Of a stretch of 51,700 nucleotides of DNA, positions 1 to 8,814 are shown in pieces. A model generated the notes under the pieces. The model saw only the letters and a list, made by a program, of their open reading frames with translations, was not told the origin of the DNA and searched no databases. Origin of the DNA: Muribaculaceae bacterium (GTDB lineage Bacteria; Bacteroidota; Bacteroidia; Bacteroidales; Muribaculaceae); NCBI GenBank assembly GCA_017619935.1, contig JAFZRJ010000011.1:1-51700 (forward strand), given 5' to 3'. A program made the translations under genes and the position numbers. Each line of letters opens with the position of its first letter. Within the stretch, counting starts at the first letter, position 1.

Positions 1-1
1 C

Positions 2-382
2 AACTCAACCGATGTAGGGGTCAGTTTTCTCGTTACGATGGAAGACAAAAGCATTTTCCATGCGGGTGATTACACTTGCTGGCAATTTGAAGACATGAGC
101 GACGCTGAGCAACGTAAAGCGCGTGGCGATTTTCATGCCATTTTAAACAGCATCAAGGCTCACACTCCACACATGGATGTAGCCTTAATGCCTGTTGTTC
201 CTAATTTGGGTGGGGATTTCACCTACGGCGCCCGCAAGTTGCTTGAAACGGTGAACTGCGACTGGTTTATACCCATGCACACATGGGGACGCGACCGCGA
301 AGCATCACAGTTTGACCTCTATCGCAACCCAAACTATGGGCAATGCCTTTACTTGCGTGAAGGTGAAAACTTCACTTTTTAG
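2..382 (+). CDS. MBL-fold metallo-hydrolase, C-terminal part (5' truncated)
   Basis: The frame is open from the first bases of the window, so the gene starts upstream and only about 127 C-terminal residues are visible. The visible part has the pattern of a late beta-lactamase-fold strand with a metal ligand: a Ser-Thr-Asp followed by a hydrophobic strand, then Phe-His-Ala-Gly-Asp, as in Bacteroidetes UlaG-like or MBL-fold hydrolases. A second histidine in the Pro-Met-His-Thr-Trp segment is also typical of the last metal ligand. The internal ATG at 38 is not the start, because conserved sequence continues upstream of it. The substrate cannot be inferred. The gene converges on, and overlaps by 11 bp, the small DNA-binding protein gene on the other strand. 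Confidence 0.75.
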   Translation, partial: NSTDVGVSFLVTMEDKSIFHAGDYTCWQFEDMSDAEQRKARGDFHAILNSIKAHTPHMDVALMPVVPNLGGDFTYGARKLLETVNCDWFIPMHTWGRDREASQFDLYRNPNYGQCLYLREGENFTF

Positions 383-638
383 AGTGTTCATCCTTGCCTT
401 CCAAGATGGCTAATGCCATATCAAGGATTCGTGTATCATCGAGGGTGACAAAGCCCCCGTTTGGCCCTGGCTCAATGTGGATACCCATATTGGAGCCCTT
501 GTCATAATCGGTTCCGCCAAAATAGTTGCGTACCGTCTGCGTAGGCAAGTTTAGTTGGTCGGCAATAGCATGTATAGAACCTTCGGGAAGTTTATTCTTG
601 ATACTCCTTAATTCATTAAATGTAATGACTTTAGACAT
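372..638 (-). CDS. small DNA-binding-like protein (HTH)
   Basis: An 88-residue protein. Residues about 8-40 look like a helix-turn-helix: a leucine-rich first helix, then Ala-Ile-Ala-Asp-Gln-Leu followed by Thr-Gln-Thr-Val-Arg as a possible recognition helix. After this comes a short glycine-rich segment and a C-terminal helix. Short Bacteroidales proteins with this layout are usually annotated as DNA-binding proteins. It is the last gene of the long minus-strand string that begins with moxR, 6 bp after the PAP2 gene, so it is probably co-transcribed. Its target is unknown. It overlaps the convergent MBL-fold gene by 11 bp, and no separate terminator is visible. Confidence 0.7.
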   Translation of the reverse strand: MSKVITFNELRSIKNKLPEGSIHAIADQLNLPTQTVRNYFGGTDYDKGSNMGIHIEPGPNGGFVTLDDTRILDMALAILEGKDEHSKK

Positions 639-644
639 TGTATT

Positions 645-1331
645 TCAATTTATTATCTGATTAATTCCTATTAATTCCAAAAACAAAGGGGAAGCGGCAA
701 CAGCAACTATCGACACTATGACAGCCCATGTCACCAGACGACCATCTGACTGACTGAATAATTGATGATCACCATTCAAATAACGGCGCTGCGCCCAATT
801 CCACAGGACAAATCCCAACCATCCTGACAGCAAACCTACTACCACACCACCCAGTATATCACCGGGATAGTGAACACCAATATAGATGCGGCTGTAACAC
901 TGCAGTATGGCCCAAATCACAAGCGAAACGAGCGCTGGACGGCTTCGCATAATCAACCCGACAATGAGAGCTACGCCAAACGAATTGGCGGCATGACTTG
1001 ACACGAAACCATATTGTCCGCCTCCATTTCCCACAACATGAATAGCCGATGCCAATGCCGGATTATGCGAGGGGCGCAACCGCTCCACTGCGTGCTTGAT
1101 GAGCCCTGACGACAACTGGTCGGCAATCAGCACCGTAAGCGCAACGGCCAAGAGTGCGACCGCCGCCTGTCGCCAACCCTTATTTCGCAGCGTAAACAAG
1201 AATGCCAACAGAATCAAAATCCACGACAACCGGCTCGAAAGGCTATACATGAACACGTCAAAGTAAGACACATGAAGGCCGTTCAATTGCAGAAAAAGCT
1301 GCTGGTCCAAGCTGTCTAAATATTCAATCAC
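645..1331 (-). CDS. PAP2-family membrane phosphatase
   Basis: A 228-residue membrane protein with the three PAP2 (type 2 phosphatidic acid phosphatase) signatures in order. These are Lys-x6-Arg-Pro (the KHAVERLRP stretch), Ser-Ser-His in the middle, and Ser-Arg-x5-His-x3-Asp (SRIYIGVHYPGD). About five hydrophobic segments flank them. Family members remove phosphate from lipid phosphates such as undecaprenyl pyrophosphate or phosphatidylglycerol phosphate at the periplasmic face; which substrate applies here cannot be told. It lies 35 bp after batE on the same strand with no clear promoter between them, so it probably shares the bat transcript. Confidence 0.9.
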   Translation of the reverse strand: MIEYLDSLDQQLFLQLNGLHVSYFDVFMYSLSSRLSWILILLAFLFTLRNKGWRQAAVALLAVALTVLIADQLSSGLIKHAVERLRPSHNPALASAIHVVGNGGGQYGFVSSHAANSFGVALIVGLIMRSRPALVSLVIWAILQCYSRIYIGVHYPGDILGGVVVGLLSGWLGFVLWNWAQRRYLNGDHQLFSQSDGRLVTWAVIVSIVAVAASPLFLELIGINQIIN

Positions 1332-1366
1332 GTTACAATAACTATCTTAATTTATGGAACTCACGC

Positions 1367-2170
1367 TTAAATGATTTCAACGTCACTGGCATTGATCCAG
1401 GCACTACGATTGTCACTTGTGGAGACATTCAGCCAAAGGTCGTTCTTCACGCGCACTGAATCAATCAATTCCACCTTGCGACCCAGCCCCAACTCAAAGG
1501 CGATTTCACTCTTGTCTTTGGGGGTTCGGGGAGCGGTGCTCAATGTGGCAGGCTGCGCCATCACTATGGCCGTGTCATGGTTCACGGCACGGTTATAATT
1601 GACAAAAGCACAAATATTGGCCAAAATCGACACCAGCAACAACACAATAGCGCCAAAGAAGCCCACCTTGCGCCAGGTCACATGGCTCATGAACACATAG
1701 ATGCACACTGCCACCAAGCATAACAAGAAAGAGACAATTCCTATGGTAGCCCACATATTGGAGGAAAACCAACTTACAACTTTACCGGCCCAAATAGATA
1801 AAATAGATGACCCGGCCTCATCACCAATGCCTGACTTCTGTCGCACGAAGTCAAGGTTGAAACGGGCATCACCATTACCAGGATCGAGCAACAAGGCGCG
1901 TTCGTAGTAGATGATGGCATGACCCGTGTCTTTCAAACGGTAGTATGTGTCACCAATGTTGCAGCATAGCGCCGACGAGGTACCTTCGGCCAATTCGGCC
2001 TGCTGATATAATTTCAATGCTTCGGTATATAGCTCTTGATCATAGGCTTTTGCGGCCTTATCGGTCAATGGCGACGCCATTACAGGAATTGACGTCAACA
2101 ACAAAAACAAGAGCATGCACCACATTCTGTACATTTGATCTAATCTAGACAATTTGATATCTGGTTTCAT
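1367..2170 (-). CDS. batE: BatE, TPR and SH3-like membrane protein
   Basis: A 267-residue protein with an N-terminal signal or anchor (Met-Trp-Cys-Met-Leu-Leu-Phe segment), tetratricopeptide repeats at about residues 40-110, two membrane segments at about 137-160 and 168-190, and a C-terminal bacterial SH3-like domain ending in a Trp-Ile-Asn-Ala motif. This order matches BatE, the last protein of the Bacteroides aerotolerance operon. BatE is thought to act with BatA-D in the envelope; its molecular role is not known. It follows batD by 6 bp. Internal methionines at residues 13 and 16 are alternative starts, because the hydrophobic core begins only after them. Confidence 0.88.
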   Translation of the reverse strand: MKPDIKLSRLDQMYRMWCMLLFLLLTSIPVMASPLTDKAAKAYDQELYTEALKLYQQAELAEGTSSALCCNIGDTYYRLKDTGHAIIYYERALLLDPGNGDARFNLDFVRQKSGIGDEAGSSILSIWAGKVVSWFSSNMWATIGIVSFLLCLVAVCIYVFMSHVTWRKVGFFGAIVLLLVSILANICAFVNYNRAVNHDTAIVMAQPATLSTAPRTPKDKSEIAFELGLGRKVELIDSVRVKNDLWLNVSTSDNRSAWINASDVEII

Positions 2171-2176
2171 GACTTC

Positions 2177-4015
2177 TCATTTTTTGCGTTTCACACTTTC
2201 CAAACTGTCAATGACACTTGCTGCCTCGTCCCATGTTTGATGCATGTCTTGACTGGCTAGTTCCGGAGCATACTGGGCATATTCGCACTTGTCAAGCAGT
2301 TCCATGGTGCGACTACGCAATTGCTCATCCACACCATAATTCTCCAGTTCAACCATGATGTTGTCTTTGCTTAATTCCGAAACTGGAATCGAAAGCTTGT
2401 CGCTCAAATAGCCCCACAACGAGTTGAGTGTCTCAGCATAAAAACCATCGCGGTTGCCATTCGCCATGAACTGTTGGGCCTGTTTGAGGCGACGTTGCGC
2501 CACCTTGCTGGCTCGCTTGGTGCGCATCAGCCCCACATCTTCGCGCATACGAAGTTGTTTGCGGTAATAAACCAGCAACCCTGCCAGCAACAGCAACGGC
2601 AACAAGTACCACAACCAATAAGTCCACCCACCCACAACGTAGTGCGGAGTTTTCTCCAAGGCCAAGTCACCAGTCTTGATATGACGGATATCCATGTTTT
2701 GGATGCGGTAATGATTGGATGGTGCGCCTTCACCTTTAGCGACATCTAGTGTGCGACCAGGGATATTGATGGTCTCATATTGCTCTGTTTCAAGGTCAAA
2801 GAAAGTAAACTCACTAGCAGGCAACTCAAATTTTCCAGCAAACTGAGGAATAAAAGGATAATCGATGACGACCTCCCCGGTCATGTCACTGCCATTGGTC
2901 TTGGCTTTTGGTGTTGTCTTGGGGTCATATACATCCATCTCCTTGGGCATCTTCAATTCGGGCGCTTTGACATATTTAATGTTACCCGTACCTTTAATAA
3001 TATAGCTATAAGTAGCAGCTGCATAGGTTTTGAGATGCTCAGGTTTTAACTGGCTTGTAATGGTGAACTTACCCACCGCACCGGTAAATGACGCAGGGCG
3101 GGGTTCGGGTAACGGCAAAATATTGACCGTAGCCGTGTTGGACTGCACCTTAAGGCTCTTTTCCACAGGTTGCTGCAGCGTGCCGAAGATGGTGCGATAT
3201 TGCTCATACTGCACCACGTTTACATCATAATTACCCGAAGTAATGGTCAGTTTTCCAGACTTTTGTGGATACAGCAAGCATTTTTTTAGAATTGCTACCA
3301 TATACTGCTGACCATTCACCGTTTCCACATTATTCAGACTGGGTTGCATGGGAATTTCTTCAATCAAAAATCCATCGAACGACGGTTGCTGCGTGGGCAT
3401 GAACTGCGACACCTGATATTTCGTGTAGAGTTTGATGGTGCACACCACCGCCTGCTGCTCATAAACGCGAGGCTTCGACATCTCGATGCGCACAAAAATA
3501 TCATTGCCCGTCACCGCACGGTCAGCACTTTGCGTACTTGGGTCATTATAACGCACACCCCCCCGGCGTTGCTCCTCTTCTTGCTGAGCAGGGCCAGATG
3601 AATTGCCTCCGCCAGCCTGCACTTCGATGGTGAACGGATTGGTGTGCATCACTTTTCCATTGACCTCGACAGTGGCAGAACCCACATGGAGCTTGCCTGG
3701 TTGCGAAGCTTTATATATCATGGTGTACTCCTGCGACGAAGAACTGCTGGTCTTCCCGTTGACCCACGTTGAACTATAAGACGTGGATAACGCCGGACCA
3801 TAAATCTTGGCGGCACCGGGAATATCGGGAGCCATGAAGTTGTTGCCTTCGGCATTCTTCAAGACAAATGTCACATTAAATTTATTGCCGACAACCACTT
3901 GTCGGGGCGCTTGCACCGTGAATGAGACAGCTGCATGCACACTTATGCCAACAAGTAACAACAGCAATGCCGTTATTTCCCTTAATCGTTGGTTGATATG
4001 TATCGATTTGTTCAT
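2177..4015 (-). CDS. batD: BatD (oxygen tolerance family)
   Basis: A 612-residue protein with a signal peptide (about residues 1-29, ending near Val-His-Ala-Ala). A long beta-rich periplasmic part follows, beginning with the typical BatD pattern of Val-Gln-Ala-Pro then Val-Val-Val-Gly. A serine- and glycine-rich linker lies near residue 140. One membrane segment (about 466-487, Trp-Tyr-Leu-Leu-Pro-Leu-Leu-Leu-Leu) is followed by a basic cytoplasmic domain. The length and layout fit BatD of the aerotolerance operon. It sits between batC and batE with gaps of 21 and 6 bp. It presumably forms an envelope complex with the vWA proteins BatA and BatB. Confidence 0.93.
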   Translation of the reverse strand: MNKSIHINQRLREITALLLLLVGISVHAAVSFTVQAPRQVVVGNKFNVTFVLKNAEGNNFMAPDIPGAAKIYGPALSTSYSSTWVNGKTSSSSSQEYTMIYKASQPGKLHVGSATVEVNGKVMHTNPFTIEVQAGGGNSSGPAQQEEEQRRGGVRYNDPSTQSADRAVTGNDIFVRIEMSKPRVYEQQAVVCTIKLYTKYQVSQFMPTQQPSFDGFLIEEIPMQPSLNNVETVNGQQYMVAILKKCLLYPQKSGKLTITSGNYDVNVVQYEQYRTIFGTLQQPVEKSLKVQSNTATVNILPLPEPRPASFTGAVGKFTITSQLKPEHLKTYAAATYSYIIKGTGNIKYVKAPELKMPKEMDVYDPKTTPKAKTNGSDMTGEVVIDYPFIPQFAGKFELPASEFTFFDLETEQYETINIPGRTLDVAKGEGAPSNHYRIQNMDIRHIKTGDLALEKTPHYVVGGWTYWLWYLLPLLLLAGLLVYYRKQLRMREDVGLMRTKRASKVAQRRLKQAQQFMANGNRDGFYAETLNSLWGYLSDKLSIPVSELSKDNIMVELENYGVDEQLRSRTMELLDKCEYAQYAPELASQDMHQTWDEAASVIDSLESVKRKK

Positions 4016-4036
4016 TACTCAGTTTTGGCTTTGATT

Positions 4037-4891
4037 TTACCACTTGCGATTGGTGCGCGCCCTTTCGTTTCGCTGCTGCTGCGCTTGACGCGCGTTGATG
4101 CGTTGTTGGGTGGCACGCTCTTGGTCTTGCATAGCCTTCAGCACTTGTTCCACATTTTGCTGGCTCATACCATTTTGCTGTTTAGGTTGGCCGTTTTGTT
4201 GGTTTTGTGGCTGCTGATTCTGCTGATCCTGATTCTTCTTATCCTGCTTGTTCTGGTCTTGATCTTGCTGATCTTTGTTTTGGTCTTTTTGGTCCTTGTT
4301 CTTATCTTGCTGATCTTGATTTTGGTCTTTATTCTTGTCCTGATTATTCTTGTTATTCTTGTTATCCTTGTTCTGCTTGTCCTGCTGTTGCTTTTTGAGT
4401 TGCGCCAGACGAAGATTTTCACGCGCATGATCGTCATTTGGATTGCATCGCAACGCATTCTTATAACAATCAATAGCTTCTTGCCATTTTTGCTGAGCAT
4501 AGGCAATATTACCCAAATCGTACGACGCCTTTCCACGCAAATCACGGCTGGGCGATGTTTTGACCAAATTCTCTAGCAATGCTTGTGCCTCATTCATCGG
4601 GTTGTCCTTGCTGTCCTGGGAAGCGGTAGCACTCCCCTGCCGCATGAGTGCCGTGGCCAGGTTGAACTGGGCTATTGATGACTGTGGAGCGACCTGCAGA
4701 GCCTTGCGGTATTCCACTTCGGCCTCGGCGTAACGCTTGTCATTGTAGAGTTTATTGCCCTTTCTGATGAAATTCCGTTCCTTTTTCACTGTGGGGGTAT
4801 CGTCTCCCGCCGTACTGGCCGAGACCGACAATGTGCCTAACATCACCACAAGGGACAGAAACCATATTTTGATATCAAGCATCTTCATCAT
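4037..4891 (-). CDS. batC: BatC, TPR protein with Q/N/D/K-rich segment
   Basis: A 284-residue protein with a signal peptide (residues 1-28), TPR motifs at about 40-160, a strongly biased Gln/Asn/Asp/Lys segment at 166-241, and a Gln/Arg-rich C-terminal helix. The start is placed at 4891 because the open frame upstream of it lies entirely inside batB. From 4891 the protein begins with Met-Met-Lys-Met-Leu and a clean signal sequence, overlapping the batB stop by 17 bp. This matches BatC of the aerotolerance operon, where TPRs probably mediate contacts between Bat proteins. The biased segment is likely disordered; on the opposite strand it produces a spurious hydrophobic ORF. Confidence 0.9.
   Translation of the reverse strand: MMKMLDIKIWFLSLVVMLGTLSVSASTAGDDTPTVKKERNFIRKGNKLYNDKRYAEAEVEYRKALQVAPQSSIAQFNLATALMRQGSATASQDSKDNPMNEAQALLENLVKTSPSRDLRGKASYDLGNIAYAQQKWQEAIDCYKNALRCNPNDDHARENLRLAQLKKQQQDKQNKDNKNNKNNQDKNKDQNQDQQDKNKDQKDQNKDQQDQDQNKQDKKNQDQQNQQPQNQQNGQPKQQNGMSQQNVEQVLKAMQDQERATQQRINARQAQQQRNERARTNRKW
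4169..4396 (-). repeat. low-complexity Gln/Asn/Asp/Lys coding tract in batC
   Basis: About 76 codons drawn almost only from CAA/CAG, AAC/AAT, GAT/GAC and AAA/AAG encode irregular repeats of Asp-Gln-Asn-Lys type. The DNA is purine-rich on the coding strand and made of many short near-repeats. It is a candidate for slippage-driven length variation between strains. Confidence 0.85.
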
Positions 4892-5918
4892 TCTTGGTGA
4901 AAAAATTAAATTGTTTGAGCCACGGATTCTTGCGTTCCAACACAAGCATAAGTGCCACAATGACCAACAAGGCAATCCATGCAAACACAGGGAATTGCTC
5001 ATCGTGTTGAGTAAACGACACCGTGGCCAGATCGGTTTTTGACAGTTTGTCAAGCGTGTCGTGCAAAGTTTCCACGGCATCGCTGGCATTGCCGTTCACA
5101 TAGACTCCTTTGCCGGCATCGGCTATTTGCTGAGCCATCTTTTCGTTAAGATAGGTAACGACCGGCTGTCCCGAGTCATCCGTCAAATAAGAGCCATCGC
5201 CCATAGGGATGGGGGCGCCATGATCACTACCCACGCCCATCACATTGACTTGTATGCCATTCTTTCGTGCCCTACTAGCAGCACCCACAGCATCATCTTC
5301 AAAGTTTTCGCCATCGGTTATCACAATGATGGTCTTTTGTGATTTCTTGCTTTGTGAAAACGCGCTGGCAGCCATATCGATAGCCGCTCCGATAGCCGTG
5401 CCCTGCGTGGGGGCCATATTGGTATTGATGCCATTGAGAAACAACTTGGCCGAACTCACATCACTGGTCATGGGCATCTGCATATAAGCATTTCCTGCAA
5501 ACACAATGAGCCCGACCTTGTCGTTTTGCGAACGGTCAATGATTTTCTCCAATATCATCTTGGCGCGCTGTAAACGCGAGATATCCTGCGGGTCATCGGT
5601 CGCGCTTGCATTCATTGAATTGGACACATCCACAGCCACCATCATTTCAATGCCATGCACAGTTGTGGAAGTGGAAGAGGAACCGGCACGTGGACGCGCC
5701 AATATAATGATGACGAGAGCCAACAACAACAATTCCAGCGACAACTGTATCCAGGGTTTATATGGCGACACATCAGGCATTTGTTGCTCCACGATTTCAG
5801 TACGGCCGAAGGTCTTCAGCTTTTTGATGCGGGAGTTTCTTCCCCACACCATCAACCCAGCCACTACGGGTAACAGTAGCAACAAATAAAGATATTGTGG
5901 ATATGCAAAACCAAACAT
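4875..5918 (-). CDS. batB: BatB, von Willebrand factor A membrane protein
   Basis: A 347-residue protein with two N-terminal membrane segments (about 8-25 and 58-74), a vWA domain and a C-terminal membrane helix (about 310-328). The metal-ion-dependent adhesion site is visible as Asp-Val-Ser-Asn-Ser at 97-101. A threonine in the Gln-Gly-Thr-Ala-Ile-Gly stretch and Thr-Asp-Gly-Glu further on complete it. This is the BatB pattern: two vWA proteins in tandem followed by TPR proteins. It begins 35 bp after batA and overlaps batC by 17 bp, so translation may be coupled. Confidence 0.93.
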   Translation of the reverse strand: MFGFAYPQYLYLLLLLPVVAGLMVWGRNSRIKKLKTFGRTEIVEQQMPDVSPYKPWIQLSLELLLLALVIIILARPRAGSSSTSTTVHGIEMMVAVDVSNSMNASATDDPQDISRLQRAKMILEKIIDRSQNDKVGLIVFAGNAYMQMPMTSDVSSAKLFLNGINTNMAPTQGTAIGAAIDMAASAFSQSKKSQKTIIVITDGENFEDDAVGAASRARKNGIQVNVMGVGSDHGAPIPMGDGSYLTDDSGQPVVTYLNEKMAQQIADAGKGVYVNGNASDAVETLHDTLDKLSKTDLATVSFTQHDEQFPVFAWIALLVIVALMLVLERKNPWLKQFNFFTKNDEDA

Positions 5919-5953
5919 TCTATTTAACTCTTATACATTCTTTGTTTTCCACA

Positions 5954-6946
5954 TCATGGAACGTGGCGAAGGATGGTATATCGACCCACCAGATAGAACA
6001 ACAGCAGTCCCAGCAAAGCCCATGCCCATGGCATGTAGTTGTCCTCGGTGTGACTGAAGCGCTGGATATCCATACGCGTTTTTTCCATGCTGTCAATCTC
6101 TTTGAAAATATTCGACAATGCGCTCTTGCTTGTGGCACGGAAGTATTTGCCTCCAGTAGCGGCAGCAATCTTTTGCAATGTGCCTTCATCAATTACTACA
6201 GGCAAAGTCTGATACTGGATATTGCCCGCATAGTCGATAGCCACTGGATAAGGTGCGGTCCCGTTGCTGCCCACTCCTATGGTATATATTTTCACATCAT
6301 ATTGCTTGGCAATCTCAGCGGCTGTGAGTGGGGCCACCACACCGGTATTGTTAGAGCCATCGGTCAAAAGGATGATGCTTTTGGATACAGCCTTTCCGTC
6401 TTTGATACGGTTGATGGCGGTGGCTATTCCATCGCCTATGGCCGTCCCGTCTTCCAGCACACCTGTTTTCACTTCATGAATGGCATTCATGAGCATGGCA
6501 TTGTCCATGGTCATTGGCACCTGGGTAAAACTCTCGCCTGCAAACAACACCAGCCCGATGTTGTCATGGTCCCGACCACTCACAAACTTCGTGGCAACAT
6601 CCTTGGCTGCTTCCAGACGGTTGGGACGGAAATCTTTGGCAAGCATACTGGTAGAGACGTCCATCGCCACCACGATATCGGTACCCTCCACATCGCTCGT
6701 AGCCCAACTGTCATGGGTCTGCGGACGACATAAGATGATAATCAGACATCCCACAGCACCGAGCAAAGCAACGAACAACAAATGTTTGAACCACACTCGC
6801 CAACTGGTGGGCAAGCGGTCAAAAGCTTGCGTCGATGATAATTGCATGGTGGGCTCGTTACGGTTCCAACTATACACATACCATGCAATCATGGGCAGAT
6901 ACAGCAAGAACAACCATAACAATCGTGGATGAGCCATCTGCATCAT
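5954..6946 (-). CDS. batA: BatA, von Willebrand factor A membrane protein
   Basis: A 330-residue protein with N-terminal membrane segments (about 8-25 and 52-72), a vWA domain with the MIDAS motif Asp-Val-Ser-Thr-Ser at 96-100 and the matching Thr (Asp-Gly-Thr-Ala-Ile-Gly) and Asp (Thr-Asp-Gly-Ser) positions, and a C-terminal membrane helix (about 307-325). It is paralogous to the following batB. Its start codon overlaps the stop of the preceding gene in an ATGA arrangement (6943-6946), which indicates translational coupling. It probably acts as a Mg2+-dependent protein-binding module in the envelope. Confidence 0.93.
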   Translation of the reverse strand: MMQMAHPRLLWLFLLYLPMIAWYVYSWNRNEPTMQLSSTQAFDRLPTSWRVWFKHLLFVALLGAVGCLIIILCRPQTHDSWATSDVEGTDIVVAMDVSTSMLAKDFRPNRLEAAKDVATKFVSGRDHDNIGLVLFAGESFTQVPMTMDNAMLMNAIHEVKTGVLEDGTAIGDGIATAINRIKDGKAVSKSIILLTDGSNNTGVVAPLTAAEIAKQYDVKIYTIGVGSNGTAPYPVAIDYAGNIQYQTLPVVIDEGTLQKIAAATGGKYFRATSKSALSNIFKEIDSMEKTRMDIQRFSHTEDNYMPWAWALLGLLLFYLVGRYTILRHVP

Positions 6947-7893
6947 GGCTGTACCTCCTTTCTGTCGTCTTCAGCCACCATAGGCTTGGTGGCCTCTACA
7001 AAGTTCACGGCACGTTGATATGCCATTTCATTATCATCGGCCAATGGACGAGCACCAGCAAATTTCACGAAATCGGCGATTTCCAAAATCATGCTCAACT
7101 GCTCGTTCACGGCACGTGTTTCTTCGTTCTGCTTGAGTGTGTCAATAATTTGAGTGGTTGTCATTTCCACCGCATTTACATGGAAACGGCGGTCGATATA
7201 TACACGCAAAATGTCGGTCAAGCCCGTGAAGTACTCTTTTTCTTGGCCGTTCTGCCATAATTGCTGCTGCTTGAGATTCTGCAAGTTAAGCATTGCTTCC
7301 TCATAAGGCGGCAGACGTTTACGCTCAGGCTTAAGCGGGTTGATGCCTTTCTTGTACCAGTGGAAATAGTAATACAATGCTCCGCCAATCAAGAGCAAAG
7401 CCAAAAGCCATGCCCACCAATAATCGGCTATCACATCGGGCACCCAGTCGAAAAACTTAAATGGTACGCCCTCCACAGGCTTAATGTCGTGAATATCTTG
7501 CAACGTGTCAACGTTCACGGGCAGCACCTTGAGTGTGAGTTGCTTGGAGAAAAACGTGTCCCTGTCCACAATATACGCGATGGGACCTACGGCATACAGC
7601 CCAGAATCAAACGACTGCAAAATAATGTCGCGATTAATCTGAATACGGTTATTGCCCAAATCGGTGGTGTCGGCTTTTCGATGCTCGGCTATCTCAACCA
7701 TCGCGCTCAACGTGTCGGTTTGGTCGATGGGGAACATTCCGTGCTGGTTCTTGTCCTGAACCACTTCGAGATGCAGCGCTGTGGTTTTGCCCATCAGCAA
7801 AATAGCCGAATCCAGCTTGGCCGTCACAGTAACTGGTGCAGACATGGCCGATAGTGCCACCATCGCAAGCAATATGATTGACAATCTCTTCAT
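6943..7893 (-). CDS. single-pass envelope protein of the bat operon
   Basis: A 316-residue protein with a signal peptide (residues 1-19), a beta-rich periplasmic domain (about 20-150), one membrane helix (about 160-178) and a charged helical cytoplasmic domain (about 190-300). In many bat/moxR operons a protein of this layout (often annotated DUF4381-like) sits between the DUF58 gene and batA. I rely on that position and topology, not on a recognised motif. It begins 43 bp after the DUF58 gene and its stop overlaps the batA start. It is probably a structural partner of the vWA proteins. Confidence 0.75.
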   Translation of the reverse strand: MKRLSIILLAMVALSAMSAPVTVTAKLDSAILLMGKTTALHLEVVQDKNQHGMFPIDQTDTLSAMVEIAEHRKADTTDLGNNRIQINRDIILQSFDSGLYAVGPIAYIVDRDTFFSKQLTLKVLPVNVDTLQDIHDIKPVEGVPFKFFDWVPDVIADYWWAWLLALLLIGGALYYYFHWYKKGINPLKPERKRLPPYEEAMLNLQNLKQQQLWQNGQEKEYFTGLTDILRVYIDRRFHVNAVEMTTTQIIDTLKQNEETRAVNEQLSMILEIADFVKFAGARPLADDNEMAYQRAVNFVEATKPMVAEDDRKEVQP

Positions 7894-7936
7894 TCTTTCA
7901 AGTTTTAGTCACACCATGGAGAAGTCTTACGCGTCA

Positions 7937-8812
7937 TTATCCCCTCCTGCGGAACAACGCCATCAATGCCTTTACATAATCCTCATCGGTGGCGACACTC
8001 ATCAAGTCAACATTACAACGCTGCACAACCGACGACATCTGTTGCTGACGGTCATACCACCACCGGTCGTAGGCTTGACGAACCCGACGGCTGCTTGTGT
8101 CCACCCAACGCTCGGTGCCACGTTCGGCATCAAGCACCCTCATGAGGCCCACATCAGGCATCTGCGATTCGCGTTTATCGTAAATTTGCAATGCGATCAG
8201 GTCGTGCTTGTGATTGGCTATGGACATCGCCTTTTCAAAGTCTTTGGTATCGATAAAGTCACTGACCAAGAACGTGGTGGTGCGTTTTTTCAGAGCACTG
8301 GTCATGTATTCCAGCACATGATTGATATCAGTGCCCTTGCTGGTTGGCTTGAAATCAAGCAATTCCCTTATCACCAGCAAGATGTGCTTACGTCCCTTCT
8401 GTGGTGGTATGAATTTCTCAATCTTGTCGCTAAAGAAAATCACACCCACCTTGTCATTATTCTGAATGGCCGAGAAAGCCAACGTAGCAGCCACGTGAGC
8501 CATCACCTCGCGCTTGAGGTCACCCACGGCGCCAAAGCTGCGACTGGCGCTCACGTCTACCAAAAGCATCACTGTGAGCTCGCGTTCTTCTTCATATACT
8601 TTGACGTAAGGTTTGCCGTAACGGGCCGTGACATTCCAGTCAATATCGCGAACATCGTCGCCATACTGATACTCACGCACCTCGCTGAAAGTCATACCGC
8701 GACCCTTGAAAGCCGAATGGTATTCTCCCGCAAAGATGTTTTGTGAGAGTCCTTTGGCCTTGATTTCAATTTTGCGTACTTTCTTGAGCAGTTCGTTACG
8801 TTCCATAGTCAC
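7937..8812 (-). CDS. DUF58 domain protein (vWA-like)
   Basis: A 291-residue protein without membrane segments. It carries the DUF58 signature Gly-Asp-Asp-Val-Arg-Asp-Ile-Asp-Trp at residues 51-59, followed by a vWA-like core with Asp-Val-Ser-Ala-Ser at 86-90 and Val-Ser-Asp-Phe later. Proteins of this family are almost always encoded next to MoxR AAA+ ATPases and are presumed substrates or adaptors. It starts 2 bp after moxR, which indicates one transcript and probably coupled translation. A methionine two codons in is an equally possible start. Confidence 0.92.
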   Translation of the reverse strand: MTMERNELLKKVRKIEIKAKGLSQNIFAGEYHSAFKGRGMTFSEVREYQYGDDVRDIDWNVTARYGKPYVKVYEEERELTVMLLVDVSASRSFGAVGDLKREVMAHVAATLAFSAIQNNDKVGVIFFSDKIEKFIPPQKGRKHILLVIRELLDFKPTSKGTDINHVLEYMTSALKKRTTTFLVSDFIDTKDFEKAMSIANHKHDLIALQIYDKRESQMPDVGLMRVLDAERGTERWVDTSSRRVRQAYDRWWYDRQQQMSSVVQRCNVDLMSVATDEDYVKALMALFRRRG

Positions 8813-8814
8813 AT

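Noticed and set aside
3989-4576. Plus-strand ORF of 195 codons that looks like a very hydrophobic Leu/Ile/Val protein
   Set aside because: It is the antisense of the batC Gln/Asn/Asp/Lys tract; reverse complements of those codons give Leu/Ile/Val. It has no promoter and lies inside a well-supported gene.
4892-5089. N-terminal extension of the batC frame
   Set aside because: The stretch lies wholly inside batB in another frame; the signal peptide begins only at 4891.
7781-8746. Plus-strand ORF of 321 codons opposite the DUF58 gene
   Set aside because: The translation is rich in His and Thr with no domain pattern, and the opposite strand encodes a clear DUF58 protein in a tight operon.
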